Of a DNA stretch of 21,432 nt, positions 17,001 through 21,432 are shown in pieces. The stretch comes from Apostichopus californicus. Its lineage: Eukaryota > Echinodermata > Holothuroidea > Aspidochirotida > Stichopodidae. Below the pieces are notes generated by a model. That model did no database searches, was not told where the DNA came from, and worked only from the letters and a program-made list of their open reading frames with translations. Location of the stretch: positions 474 to 21,905 of the forward strand of contig JAIPMN010006859.1 in NCBI GenBank assembly GCA_020650975.1, read 5' to 3'. How positions within the stretch are numbered: position 1 is the stretch's first letter; each line of letters begins with the position of its first letter. The position numbers were made by a program, and so were the translations under genes.

Positions 17001-19866
17001 AATGGATGCCTTCAGTAAAAAAAATTAATAAATTTGATATGTAGACCGTAAGAAACCACTCATATCAGTCCAGGTTGTATTGCTATACCACATTTGAGTT
17101 TTGAGAAATGATCCTTTAAACGGCTGGGGTTCGTCAGTTTGTTCTTCAGTCCAAGTGGCTGGACCTTAAAGTCTAATACACAGACCATCAGATCAGTTCC
17201 TCAGATGCAACGCAAAACTCAATGGGAAAAAAAGATACTTTTTTGGCCCCAAATGATATGTTTGAAATGTTTTGCAAAATTGTTTCAAGAACAACTGGTG
17301 TTGAATGTCATCTAAGGATGTTCTGTTGTTTATATTTTGTTAAGAGAACATGTTTTGGTTGAGTTATTTGAATTGAGGAAAACAGTTGATTACATTGACA
17401 AACAGGCCTGCACTAAGGATATCAACATCATCATCAATTTAGCCTTAAAGGAGCATTCCCCAGTGATTAAGCATATTTTAAAGCTGAATATCTTGAAACC
17501 CAGAATAGCTATAGAAATGTTACCAGCAGTCCAAGTTTCTGTCTTCTTGGACTATAGTAACGTATTTAGACTAAAATTATGCCTAAAGTAATACTTTACG
17601 AACAGCACTTTCAAATAACCAGAAAAGTGAATGAGAATGGCGCATGGTAGATCAAGGTGGCACACGCCACATCTCATTCTGCCACCTGTGAAGTTTGGAG
17701 TTTGCTTTTTACAAAGTGATGCAAACAGTATGTAAGAGAAGGCATCGAAAAATGCCCCTCTGCCTTTTTTCATTCAGGACAAATGTTTTATTAAAGCATG
17801 CTTTGTGCAAACTATGTTGATTGCTGTGCTACTGCTAATTTCGGACTGTTTTTGTTGCAAACACTCTCGTCTTTTCTTGACCAGGAGGGATATCGAGAAA
17901 AGTAGAGCTGGAATCTTTCACCGGAGATGAAGAATACTTGCCATTAGTCAAGAGGTAATGTCACGAAAATCATAAATTATTTGAGATTTTATAAGAGGGG
18001 GTTGAAATGTCCAATGTTATTGGGATTATTATAATTTATGACAAAATTGGCATTGTGTGAGATATTTAGACATCAAATCAGATCTGTAAGGGTAGAATAG
18101 GAAGATTGGCCGGGGGTACAAAATGGGGGGGGGGGGTTGGGGGGGGGGCATGTCTAGTGAGGTGAAGCTGTCAGATGGGGCATATTTTTCAGCAACAATT
18201 TCATGCTCGACAGAAGTTGGACTATTTTAGGAGTGGGATTTCCTTCTGAAACTTAAAAGAAGGCAAGTGACAGTAAAACTGGTATGGATATATTTGTTCT
18301 CTGTTTATATCAGCTGATAATGCATGCTATGGTGAAGTGAAAGGTGTAATTTTTCACTCAACTTTAAACTGCATATTCATAAGAGGGCAGAGAGAGGGTG
18401 AACTATACTTAAACTCAGCTTTGATCTTGGAAATCACGAGAAAGTTGAAAGAATTGTCCAGAAAAGGTTTTTAATATTGATCAGGTGGCCCGGATTATTT
18501 CTAGAGCCTCGTAACACTTCCTAGCCATTACAGATTAACAATATTTTGGGGGATCATCTATCATTAATATAATATCCCCTGGACTATTGTTTAAAGTAAG
18601 ACAATAAGCTATCAGTATTAATCATTATGCAGTCAATTAACTATGCTTGTTTCTGCTTTGCTTTCATATTCAAATTTTGCACAGATAAAAAGAATATTTT
18701 TCTTCTCATATTTCTCATAAATCAGACATCTGACGGAGGCAATAGCAGAGTTCCAACCTGACATAGTTTTTTACAATGCTGGGACAGACTGTCTACAGGG
18801 GGACCCCTTAGGGAGACTATCAGTATCACCTGACGTGAGTATGATAATTTAGATGGGTGGTAATCTTCAGATCAAATGGCTCATTTGGCAATAATTTTTC
18901 CATTCATTACATTACACTTTCGGTATGTGCATATAATTTGGTTGTAAAAGAAATATGGCCTTTCAATGGTCTGTAGATGGCAAATATGGATGGTTTGGAA
19001 TATAGTATTCACCTAGTTGTGAGCCTGCTGCCAGGTATGAAACAAATTTCAGAGGATATGTCTTGATTTAGTTTTTCTTCTGTGATTACAATATTATTCT
19101 GCTATCAACAACAGAGGACGGAAGAGGAAGCTTACTTTTTATAAACGTGGCAAATATTTTTCCATCTGTATATACATTTTGTCATGTAGTGTTTCTAGAC
19201 GATTGCAACATTTGCAAAGACACTAGGAGGGCACAGTCCCTGTTGAACACATTGTTTTCACATTGACCTATGTGTCACCATTCCCTAACTCAACCTTCCC
19301 CACCCCTCCCCCTTCCCCCAAACCATTCTCCAGCCCCAGCATAAGCGATATGGAATCACATTGTATTCCATTCATCAGTTCATTCAATTCTTTGACAGCT
19401 TTGATATTTCAGAGCACAGTTGATATGATACTGGTTTCATTGCTGTAGAGTAACCTGGAATCAAAATCACAAATAGCACCCTCCACCAACCATATAAACA
19501 CTGCTGTGGTGATCAAGGCTCGGTTATGCCTGCTTTTAAACTGAATGGACCTGCAAATTGTTACATACTCACTCACTGCTGGTACAAAGACTCTACTGTA
19601 AAAACAAAATGGACCGAGACATAGTTTCTGTTTTGGGCAGTTCATGGTTCTAACCTTTTCTTCTTTTTTTGCAGGGCATCATTCAAAGGGATGAAATGGT
19701 CTTTGAATGGGCCAGAAATAGCCATTCCATACCTATCATTATGGTCACCTCTGGTGGATACCAACAGAAAACTGGTCCAATCATTGCGCAGTCCATTTTG
19801 AACCTACGGGATAAGAAGCTTGTCAGCTGCGAAGCCGCAGAGGAATATATTAAAAGGTCCAGGTGA
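2052..19866 (+). CDS. HDAC11: Histone deacetylase 11 (class IV lysine deacylase), spliced gene of 8 coding exons
   Basis: Proposed join: 2052-2086, 3403-3608, 4526-4626, 15434-15550, 16383-16662, 17885-17954, 18726-18834, 19675-19866. This is 1110 nt and 369 residues; human HDAC11 has 347, the difference being mainly a longer N-terminus. The family hydrolyses acyl groups from lysine with a zinc ion. Human HDAC11 is an efficient long-chain fatty-acyl lysine hydrolase and also a weak deacetylase, found in nucleus and cytoplasm. Seen here: the WPIVY motif at 46-50, EKLHPFD at 62-68, GGGFHHCSS at 168-176 with the paired catalytic histidines H172/H173, DLDAHQGNGHERD at 208-220 with zinc ligands D210 and H212, YNAGTD at 286-291 with zinc ligand D291, and SGGY at 332-335 with catalytic Y335. 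All seven introns are GT-AG and every phase agrees. There is no signal peptide or membrane segment. Identification is near certain; exon 1 and the exact C-terminus are less sure. Confidence 0.95.
2087..3402 (+). other. Intron 1 of HDAC11
   Basis: 1316 bp. It holds TAGGCTA-like words near 2180-2310, a 12-bp perfect palindrome ACTAGTACTAGT at 2777-2788, and the degenerate repeat at 2870-3180. No coding exon or RNA gene was seen. Confidence 0.55.
2870..3180 (+). repeat. Degenerate tandem repeat, four diverged copies
   Basis: The core AAGTT(Y/T)nAAGGGAGTTT, often followed by TGTG...GGCT, recurs with cores at 2885 (GAAGGGAGTTT), 2998 (GAAGGGAGTTT), 3061 (CAAGGGAGTT) and 3138 (TAAAGGGAATTTT). Spacing is uneven (113, 63 and 77 bp). 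This looks like an old tandem array decayed by substitutions and indels. The family is not recognised. Confidence 0.5.
3403..3608 (+). CDS. HDAC11: HDAC11 exon 2 (N-terminus of deacylase domain)
   Basis: Residues 12 to 81 (in part). The acceptor TTCTTGACAG ends at 3402 and the donor AAG|GTAATT begins at 3609, leaving phase 1. The first 30 or so residues are charged and show no conserved motif (SKNDKVKQEDIAEG...). From residue 46 the exon reads WPIVYRKEYNLGFLGLEKLH and continues PFDSAKWGK, matching the start of the human domain (WPIVYSPRYN, GLEKLHPFDAGKWGK). The conserved part leaves no doubt about the exon. Confidence 0.97.
3609..4525 (+). other. Intron 2 of HDAC11
   Basis: 917 bp. Two short minus-strand open frames within 3699-4125 have no recognisable motif and are taken as chance. 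A C-rich run (ACCCCCCACCCCC) lies near 4023-4034. A small perfect hairpin AGCAATC-TGT-GATTGCT is at 4383-4399. Nothing else is supported. Confidence 0.6.
4526..4626 (+). CDS. HDAC11: HDAC11 exon 3
   Basis: Residues 81 (part) to 114. The acceptor ATGCATTAG ends at 4525, and the split Gly81 codon (G|GT) restores the frame. The exon encodes EEASEKDLLVVHVQSYLDSL then K, matching human EASEEDLLVVHTRRYLNELK. The variable stretch between LK and EEAS has the same length as in human, which supports the acceptor. The donor AAG|GTATTT leaves phase 0. The exon is followed by the largest intron of the gene. Confidence 0.95.
4985..5330 (+). repeat. Degenerate dispersed/tandem repeat with the motif ACATGATA(T/A)CTC
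   Basis: Similar phrases recur: 'TGTCAATATCTCTTCTTTAG...ACTTGGTATG' near 4995, 'TAAACATGATATCTCAGTAACC...CAAACTTGGTAG' near 5140, and 'TTAAACATGATAACTCCAAAA...CCAATGGTATG' near 5260. Spacing is about 120-150 bp. Fragments of this style recur in marine invertebrate introns in my recollection; the family name is unknown to me. Confidence 0.4.
6318..6386 (-). repeat. tRNA-like relic (tRNA pseudogene or SINE head), minus strand
   Basis: Read on the minus strand from 6379, CAGTTAAGTTGGTAGAAGA matches a tRNA D-arm/A-box (TAGCTCAGTTGGTAGAGCA) at 14 of 19 bases. ACAGGTCTTGTTATCCTGA follows, shaped like an anticodon arm of the tRNA-Thr(UGU) type. GGCTCAAATCC (6323-6333) then matches the B-box GGTTCRANNCC except at one or two sites. 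The T-stem and acceptor stem no longer pair, so it is not a working tRNA. Its 5' part overlaps the hairpin at 6375-6402. Confidence 0.5.
6375..6402. repeat. 9-bp perfect inverted repeat
   Basis: AACTGTAGG at 6375-6383 is inverted at 6394-6402 (CCTACAGTT), with a 10-nt spacer. It abuts the tRNA-like relic and may be part of the same element or its insertion boundary. Confidence 0.45.
6641..6663 (+). repeat. G-run cluster, G-quadruplex-prone
   Basis: G5 at 6641-6645, G3 at 6648-6650 and G11 at 6653-6663 lie close together. A similar pair, G12 and G4, is at 6953-6969. The long run can supply more than one tetrad strand. Run lengths in an assembly are unreliable. Confidence 0.5.
8120..8146 (+). 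other. Candidate 27-nt phase-0 microexon in intron 3
   Basis: The sequence between a pyrimidine-rich acceptor (TTTTCTCATTTTTGTGCAG, AG at 8118-8119) and the donor GAG|GTATAC is exactly nine open codons, VNIGEAVPE. It is phase 0 at both ends and so compatible with the exon 3/exon 4 junction. Inclusion would insert nine residues between K114 and W115. The human protein has no insert here, so it is either an alternative lineage-specific exon or a decoy. Confidence 0.25.
8365..8430 (+). repeat. (AAT)n followed by ACTTATA-GCGC repeat relic
   Basis: (AAT)6 at 8365-8382 runs into GGTACTTATAAGGCGCAAAG, then AACTCAGAGCGCAAAAGG. This is the layout of a dispersed element I recall from marine invertebrate genomes, (AAT)n-GG-ACTTATATAGCGC...AAAGCGC, in diverged form. 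The two GCGC blocks are weakly inverted. It lies inside an open frame at 8255-8611 that is not credible as a gene. Confidence 0.5.
8482..8773 (+). repeat. Four diverged copies of GGTTACAGAGGTGGGATTC
   Basis: Copies at 8482 (AGTTACAGAGGTGGGATC), 8569 (GGTTACAGAGGTGGGATTC), 8622 (GGTTACGGTGTTGGAATTC) and 8754 (GGTTACATTAGTGGGATTC) share a strong core. Spacing is 87, 53 and 132 bp, so this is an eroded array. A short (TATC)n follows at about 8772-8785. Confidence 0.5.
10351..10380 (+). repeat. 10-bp tandem repeat TGATGTACAC, three copies
   Basis: Two exact units at 10351-10360 and 10361-10370 are followed by a diverged third, TGATGTCAAT. Confidence 0.7.
10960..11014 (+). repeat. About 20-bp imperfect repeat with core AGTATAAAA
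   Basis: CAAAGTATAAAAGTGC, ATAGTATAAAAGGCAAAGTTC and ATAGTATAAAATTTC follow one another. It is a three-unit degenerate array with no coding potential. Confidence 0.5.
11445..11468 (+). repeat. C11 tract followed by A10 tract
   Basis: C11 at 11445-11455, then TCC, then A10 at 11459-11468. The A tract could be a retroposon tail, but no body is recognised upstream. Confidence 0.5.
12135..12186 (+). repeat. 26-bp tandem duplication
   Basis: TGTAAATCTGCCAAGGTAGG followed by ATTACA is repeated as TGTGAATCTGCAAAGGTAGG followed by ATTGGT. Each unit holds an AAGGTAGG block that resembles a splice donor (AAG|GTAGGA). No exon context was seen. Confidence 0.65.
12261..12378. repeat. AT-rich degenerate repeat, TATAGTTATT-like
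   Basis: Nearly pure A/T/G sequence with recurring TATAGTTATT, CATATATAG, TATAATATAG and TAGTATA words. It is a decayed AT-rich minisatellite of about 10-30 bp periodicity and a likely site of replication slippage. Confidence 0.5.
12887..12912 (+). repeat. 13-bp tandem duplication GTCATTTACATTT
   Basis: Two exact adjacent copies at 12887-12899 and 12900-12912, probably a recent slippage duplication. Confidence 0.7.
14228..14326 (-). repeat. tRNA-derived SINE-like relic (class II tRNA, Leu/Ser type), minus strand
   Basis: Read on the minus strand, TGGTTGAGTGGACAAAGG (14302-14319) is a close match to the A-box of class II tRNAs (TGGCCGAGTGGTTAAGG). GATTTCGATGCC (14244-14255) then matches the B-box at most positions. 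The 46-nt gap between the boxes suits a tRNA with a long variable arm. The internal GAAGCAATGAGGCCTTGCAA and the downstream ACCGGGTCATAG look like parts of a SINE body rather than an intact tRNA. Where the element ends towards lower coordinates is not visible. Confidence 0.55.
15001..15024 (+). repeat. 12-bp tandem duplication CTTAAGTGTGTC
   Basis: Two exact adjacent copies at 15001-15012 and 15013-15024. Confidence 0.7.
15090..15107 (+). repeat. (GA)n microsatellite
   Basis: An alternating AG run of about eight units near the 3' end of intron 3. Confidence 0.7.
15434..15550 (+). CDS. HDAC11: HDAC11 exon 4
   Basis: Thirty-nine whole codons, residues 115-153, phase 0 at both ends. The acceptor is CCATATTACAG and the donor CTT|GTGAGT. 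It encodes WSYAVAGITEVPPVALLPNF, then a stretch ending KPLRFQTGGTIL, matching human WSFAVATITEIPPVIFLPNF and RPLRTQTGGTIM. Direct joining of exon 3 to exon 4 (SLK-WSYAVA) reproduces the human junction (ELK-WSFAVA), so no exon between them is needed. Confidence 0.97.
15551..16382 (+). other. Intron 4 of HDAC11
   Basis: 832 bp, phase 0, donor GTGAGT. It holds TTAAAGGGATATTCC at 15567-15581, which resembles TTAAAGGAGCATTCC at 17445-17459 in intron 5. Nothing else was recognised. Confidence 0.7.
16383..16662 (+). CDS. HDAC11: HDAC11 exon 5 (catalytic core)
   Basis: The largest exon, residues 154-246 plus the first base of codon 247. The acceptor is GCTTTCCAG and the donor AAAC|GTAAGC. It contains LERGWSINIGGGFHHCSS with active-site H172/H173, then ARGGGFCAYADIS, then IVDLDAHQGNGHERDF with zinc ligands D210 and H212, and VYNREIYPHDGYAK. 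Between FL and DLDAH it is one residue shorter than human. Residue 177 is Ala (GCG) where human has Asp in SSDRGGG. Confidence 0.98.
16663..17884 (+). other. Intron 5 of HDAC11
   Basis: 1222 bp, phase 1, donor GTAAGC. Right after the donor is a T-rich pyrimidine tract at about 16676-16716. An 84-codon open frame at 17337-17591 has no recognised motif and includes the word TTAAAGGAGCATTCC, so it is best read as a repeat relic. No other feature is supported. Confidence 0.65.
17885..17954 (+). CDS. HDAC11: HDAC11 exon 6
   Basis: A 70-nt exon between the acceptor TTCTTGACCAG and the donor GAG|GTAATG. The C at 16662 plus GA here makes Arg247, followed by GISRKVELESFTGDEEYLP and LVK. This matches human QAIRRKVELEWGTEDDEYLDKVE with no gap. 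It ends in phase 2 (AG), completed by A at 18726 to give Arg270. Confidence 0.95.
17955..18725 (+). other. Intron 6 of HDAC11
   Basis: 771 bp, phase 2, donor GTAATG. Apart from the G-run cluster at 18112-18148, nothing was recognised. Confidence 0.7.
18112..18148 (+). repeat. G5-G12-G10 cluster, strong G-quadruplex potential
   Basis: Runs G5 (18112-18116), G12 (18125-18136) and G10 (18139-18148) lie within 37 bp on the sense strand. They could fold as a quadruplex in DNA or in the intron 6 transcript. The exact lengths may be assembly-limited. Confidence 0.6.
18726..18834 (+). CDS. HDAC11: HDAC11 exon 7 (third zinc ligand)
   Basis: Residues 270 (part) to 306, between the acceptor CATAAATCAG and the donor GAC|GTGAGT. 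It encodes HLTEAIAEFQPDIVFYNAGT, then D291 (the third zinc ligand), CLQGDPLGRLSVSPD. It aligns to human LPDVVVYNAGTDILEGDRLGGLSISPA. The exon ends in phase 0. Confidence 0.96.
18835..19674 (+). other. Intron 7 of HDAC11
   Basis: 840 bp, phase 0. A C-rich pyrimidine stretch at about 19284-19333 ends in CTCCAG and mimics a 3' splice site. It has no suitable downstream donor that keeps the frame, so it is not called an exon. Its complement is G-rich and quadruplex-prone. The true acceptor at 19674 has its own strong T tract. Confidence 0.7.
19675..19866 (+). CDS. HDAC11: HDAC11 exon 8 (terminal coding exon and stop)
   Basis: Residues 307-369 plus TGA at 19864-19866. The acceptor is a strong pyrimidine tract ending TTTTTTTGCAG. 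It encodes GIIQRDEMVF, then IPIIMVTSGGYQQKTGPIIA with catalytic Y335, then QSILNL. This matches human AGIVKRDELVF, VPILMVTSGGYQKRTARIIA and DSILNL. After ILNL it diverges (RDKKLVSCEAAEEYIKRSR), as expected for the poorly conserved HDAC11 tail, which is 13 residues shorter here. The stop codon lies inside the first unit of a 15-bp minisatellite that begins at 19856. Confidence 0.95.
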   Translation, partial: GIIQRDEMVFEWARNSHSIPIIMVTSGGYQQKTGPIIAQSILNLRDKKLVSCEAAEEYIKRSR

Positions 19867-19915
19867 AGCCGGTCCAGGTGAAGTTGGTCCAGGTGAAGCC
19901 GGTCCAGGTGGAGTG
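19856..19915 (+). repeat. 15-bp minisatellite over the HDAC11 stop codon (four units)
   Basis: Units: GGTCCAGGTGAAGCC (19856-19870), GGTCCAGGTGAAGTT (19871-19885), an exact copy of unit 1 (19886-19900), and a diverged GGTCCAGGTGGAGTG (19901-19915). The HDAC11 stop TGA (19864-19866) lies in unit 1. Units 1-3 each contain CAG|GTGAAG, a near-consensus 5' splice donor. One alternative frame would read Gly-Pro-Gly-Glu-Ala repeats. Confidence 0.9.
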
Positions 19916-20251
19916 AGAGACGTACAACCATGCGGAGTGCAATATACAGTTCTATATTTTCTACTTGACAATTATTTGTGTGTGTTGAAGGTCAGGTTAA
20001 AAGATGTTGGCGGTTTGTCAGTATTTGTTGAATATGCCTATTTTCACTGTAGGATCAGGGAGATGCTCCCAAGGTGTGTGTTACAATGAAGTAATAACTA
20101 CATTGGTGCAATTGCGACACACTGCATTGTCTGACAGTGCAGTTTGAGGTTGAATTTACCCTTTGTGTATTTTTGGTGTTGTAATATGAGAGCTGCCTTT
20201 ATAGTTGATAGGTGAAGAAGGTATGGAGTCATGGAAAGGTCATGCATGGCT

Positions 20252-20283
20252 GACAGATGCATGCATGCATGACAGATGCATGT
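20252..20283. repeat. (GCAT)n with flanking GACAGATGCATG duplicates
   Basis: GACAGATGCATG at 20252-20263 and again at 20271-20282 flank a short GCATGCAT run. It is self-complementary in the centre. Confidence 0.6.
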
Positions 20284-20417
20284 AAAGTCGTGAACATAAT
20301 GTAGAGTGCATGAAGACAACAAAACATGAAACTGCCAATGCTTGAGGGCACATAGGTTTGAACTAGTTATATAAACCTTGATGAACCATTGAGAGAGGAT
20401 AAGGGTTTGGAGTGGTA

Positions 20418-20460
20418 GGGTGGGTATGGGGGGGGGGGGGTTGGATGAGGGTTAAGGGGG
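20418..20460 (+). repeat. G-rich tract, sense-strand G-quadruplex motif
   Basis: GGGTGGGTATGGG leads into a G13 run ending at 20440, then GAGGG and GGGGG. This meets the G3+N1-7 pattern four or more times. If the 3' UTR extends this far, it would form an RNA quadruplex in the HDAC11 message. Confidence 0.6.
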
Positions 20461-20730
20461 TGGCAGGAAATTCACTGCCATAAATACAGATACATGTTAG
20501 GACTAGAATCTGACATGTGCTTTCTCAGTGTGCTTTTTAATTTAACAAACAATGATCCCATTTGAATGGACTGTATGTTTGGTTAGTGGTTTCTGGTAGA
20601 ATTGGTGCTGCCATAACCTTTTGTAAACATATCATAGTAAAGTCTAGATGGGTTACAGGGAGCTCTAGGGAAGCCTCTGTACTGTACTGATTTTCATAGT
20701 TTGTCCCATATCTTGACCTAACCCCTCCAT

Positions 20731-20794
20731 CCAAATTGTCCCTTAACCACTTGTCCAAGTTGTCCTGTAACCAAGTCGTCCCTTAACCAAAATG
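20731..20794 (+). repeat. 16-bp minisatellite CCAARTYGTCCYKTAA, three units plus half units
   Basis: CCAAATTGTCCCTTAA (20731-20746), CCAAGTTGTCCTGTAA (20755-20770) and CCAAGTCGTCCCTTAA (20771-20786), with a half-unit CCACTTGT between the first two and CCAAAATG after the last. Confidence 0.75.
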
Positions 20795-21324
20795 AACGGG
20801 TTTATAAGAAATACTGATTTAACGACAGGTTCATTTTTTCCTGTACTCACAGTTGCTGTCTTACTCAAGACATATTGTTGCAATGTCCTCAAGCTTTGCT
20901 GTCACTTTTAAGTGATACCGAAAAATTGCCAAAGACAACCTCTGTTGGTGCCACGTTCAAGATAATTTCAAACTAATACCATAATCAATGGCAAATGTTA
21001 TTTACAAAAGTAAGTCTTATATTGCAAGCCCTAATAGAATGAATGCGTACGGAGAAATTAGACTTGATGAATTTGTAAATTAATTCATATTTTAACTGTA
21101 CATGTAAAAGTTCAAACAGTACTATTATTCAGTTTTGAAATTCAGGGAGGAAAGAGCTATGTATACACAGTTAGGTCAGTGAAGCTGACATTGCATGCTT
21201 AGTGTACATATTGGGAAATTACTGATTGACAGATGATAAAACATGTGCATTGCAAGTTGCAAACATCTAATTTGACAGATTGAACTTGAATTAATTCTAT
21301 TTTCAGTGACAGATTTAGATCATA

Positions 21325-21330
21325 ATTAAA
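21325..21330 (+). terminator. Candidate polyadenylation signal ATTAAA
   Basis: ATTAAA, the commonest variant of AATAAA, is followed within 30 nt by T/G-rich sequence (TACTTGTACATTTTGG). It would give a 3' UTR of about 1.5 kb. TATAAA at 20370 is a weaker alternative. Confidence 0.25.
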
Positions 21331-21419
21331 ATTACCATTGAAGTACTTGTACATTTTGGCACATGGTTTGATAGCAGATATATGTAATGGTTAGTGCTGT
21401 TTCAGATTTTATGCCACCT

Positions 21420-21432
21420 CCCCCCCCCCCCC
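21420..21432 (+). repeat. C13 run at the window end
   Basis: A homopolymer that continues to the last base, so its length is unknown. It may mark a hard-to-sequence site. Confidence 0.7.

Larger units (their letters stand above)
19867..21432 (+). other. 3' UTR and downstream flank of HDAC11
   Basis: No further gene was recognised. No canonical AATAAA was seen; variants TATAAA (20370-20375) and ATTAAA (21325-21330) exist. The region holds the rest of the 15-bp minisatellite, a GCAT repeat, a G-rich tract, a 16-bp repeat and an alternative 3' splice site at 20852. The end of the transcript is not determined. Confidence 0.6.

Noticed and set aside
17337-17591. 84-codon plus-strand open frame in intron 5
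   Set aside because: No homology recognised, a TTG start, no splice context compatible with HDAC11, and it contains a repeat-like word.
19284-19334. Pyrimidine tract plus CAG as an extra exon acceptor in intron 7
   Set aside because: No downstream donor was found that keeps phase 0 before the in-frame stop, and exons 7 and 8 already join seamlessly against the human protein.
19683-19931. Minus-strand frame with repeated LHLD units
   Set aside because: The repeats come from the 15-bp minisatellite read backwards, and the rest is a shadow of exon 8.
19820-20089. Plus-strand 89-codon frame with GPGEA repeats, collagen-like at first sight
   Set aside because: A shadow of exon 8 in another frame that continues through the minisatellite; the period is five residues, not Gly-X-Y, and there is no ATG-supported gene.
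1-21432. CRISPR array, operon, phage or plasmid features
   Set aside because: The window has spliced exons, long AT-rich introns and no regular spacer arrays or dense coding; it is eukaryotic nuclear DNA.

Overview
The window is animal nuclear DNA carrying one recognisable gene: a spliced, plus-strand histone deacetylase 11 (HDAC11, class IV lysine deacylase). It runs from a probable start codon at 2052 to a stop at 19864-19866. Seven exons are fixed by homology, GT-AG boundaries and matching phases. A short first coding exon is proposed from phase and start context. The exons total 1110 nt, exactly 370 codons, giving 369 residues against 347 in human HDAC11. All zinc-binding and catalytic residues I know for the family are present, so the gene looks functional.

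The organism is probably a marine invertebrate deuterostome, perhaps an echinoderm. This is inferred from an HDAC11 clearly alignable to the vertebrate protein, AT-rich introns of 0.8-10.8 kb, many TAGGCCTA-like words, an (AAT)n-TACTTATA-GCGC repeat and tRNA-derived repeat relics. The species is not determined. There is no sign of prokaryotic, plasmid or viral organisation.

Layout: 1-2051 is upstream and promoter-side DNA with a partial inverted repeat, a perfect kappaB-like palindrome, a weak TATA-like site and a small upstream ORF. 2052-3608 holds exon 1, intron 1 (with a degenerate tandem repeat) and exon 2. 3609-4626 holds intron 2 and exon 3. 4627-15433 is a 10.8-kb intron, half of the window, with repeat relics, two antisense tRNA-like sequences and a possible 27-nt phase-0 microexon. 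15434-19866 holds exons 4-8, including the whole catalytic core. 19867-21432 is 3' UTR and flank with a 15-bp minisatellite over the stop codon, a G-quadruplex-prone tract, a 16-bp minisatellite and a weak polyadenylation signal.

I found no new multi-gene system. The observations most worth checking are the splice-donor-like minisatellite that contains the stop codon and its possible alternative last exon, the candidate microexon, the N-terminal exon choice, an unusual Asp-to-Ala change beside the active-site histidines, and the two tRNA-derived relics.
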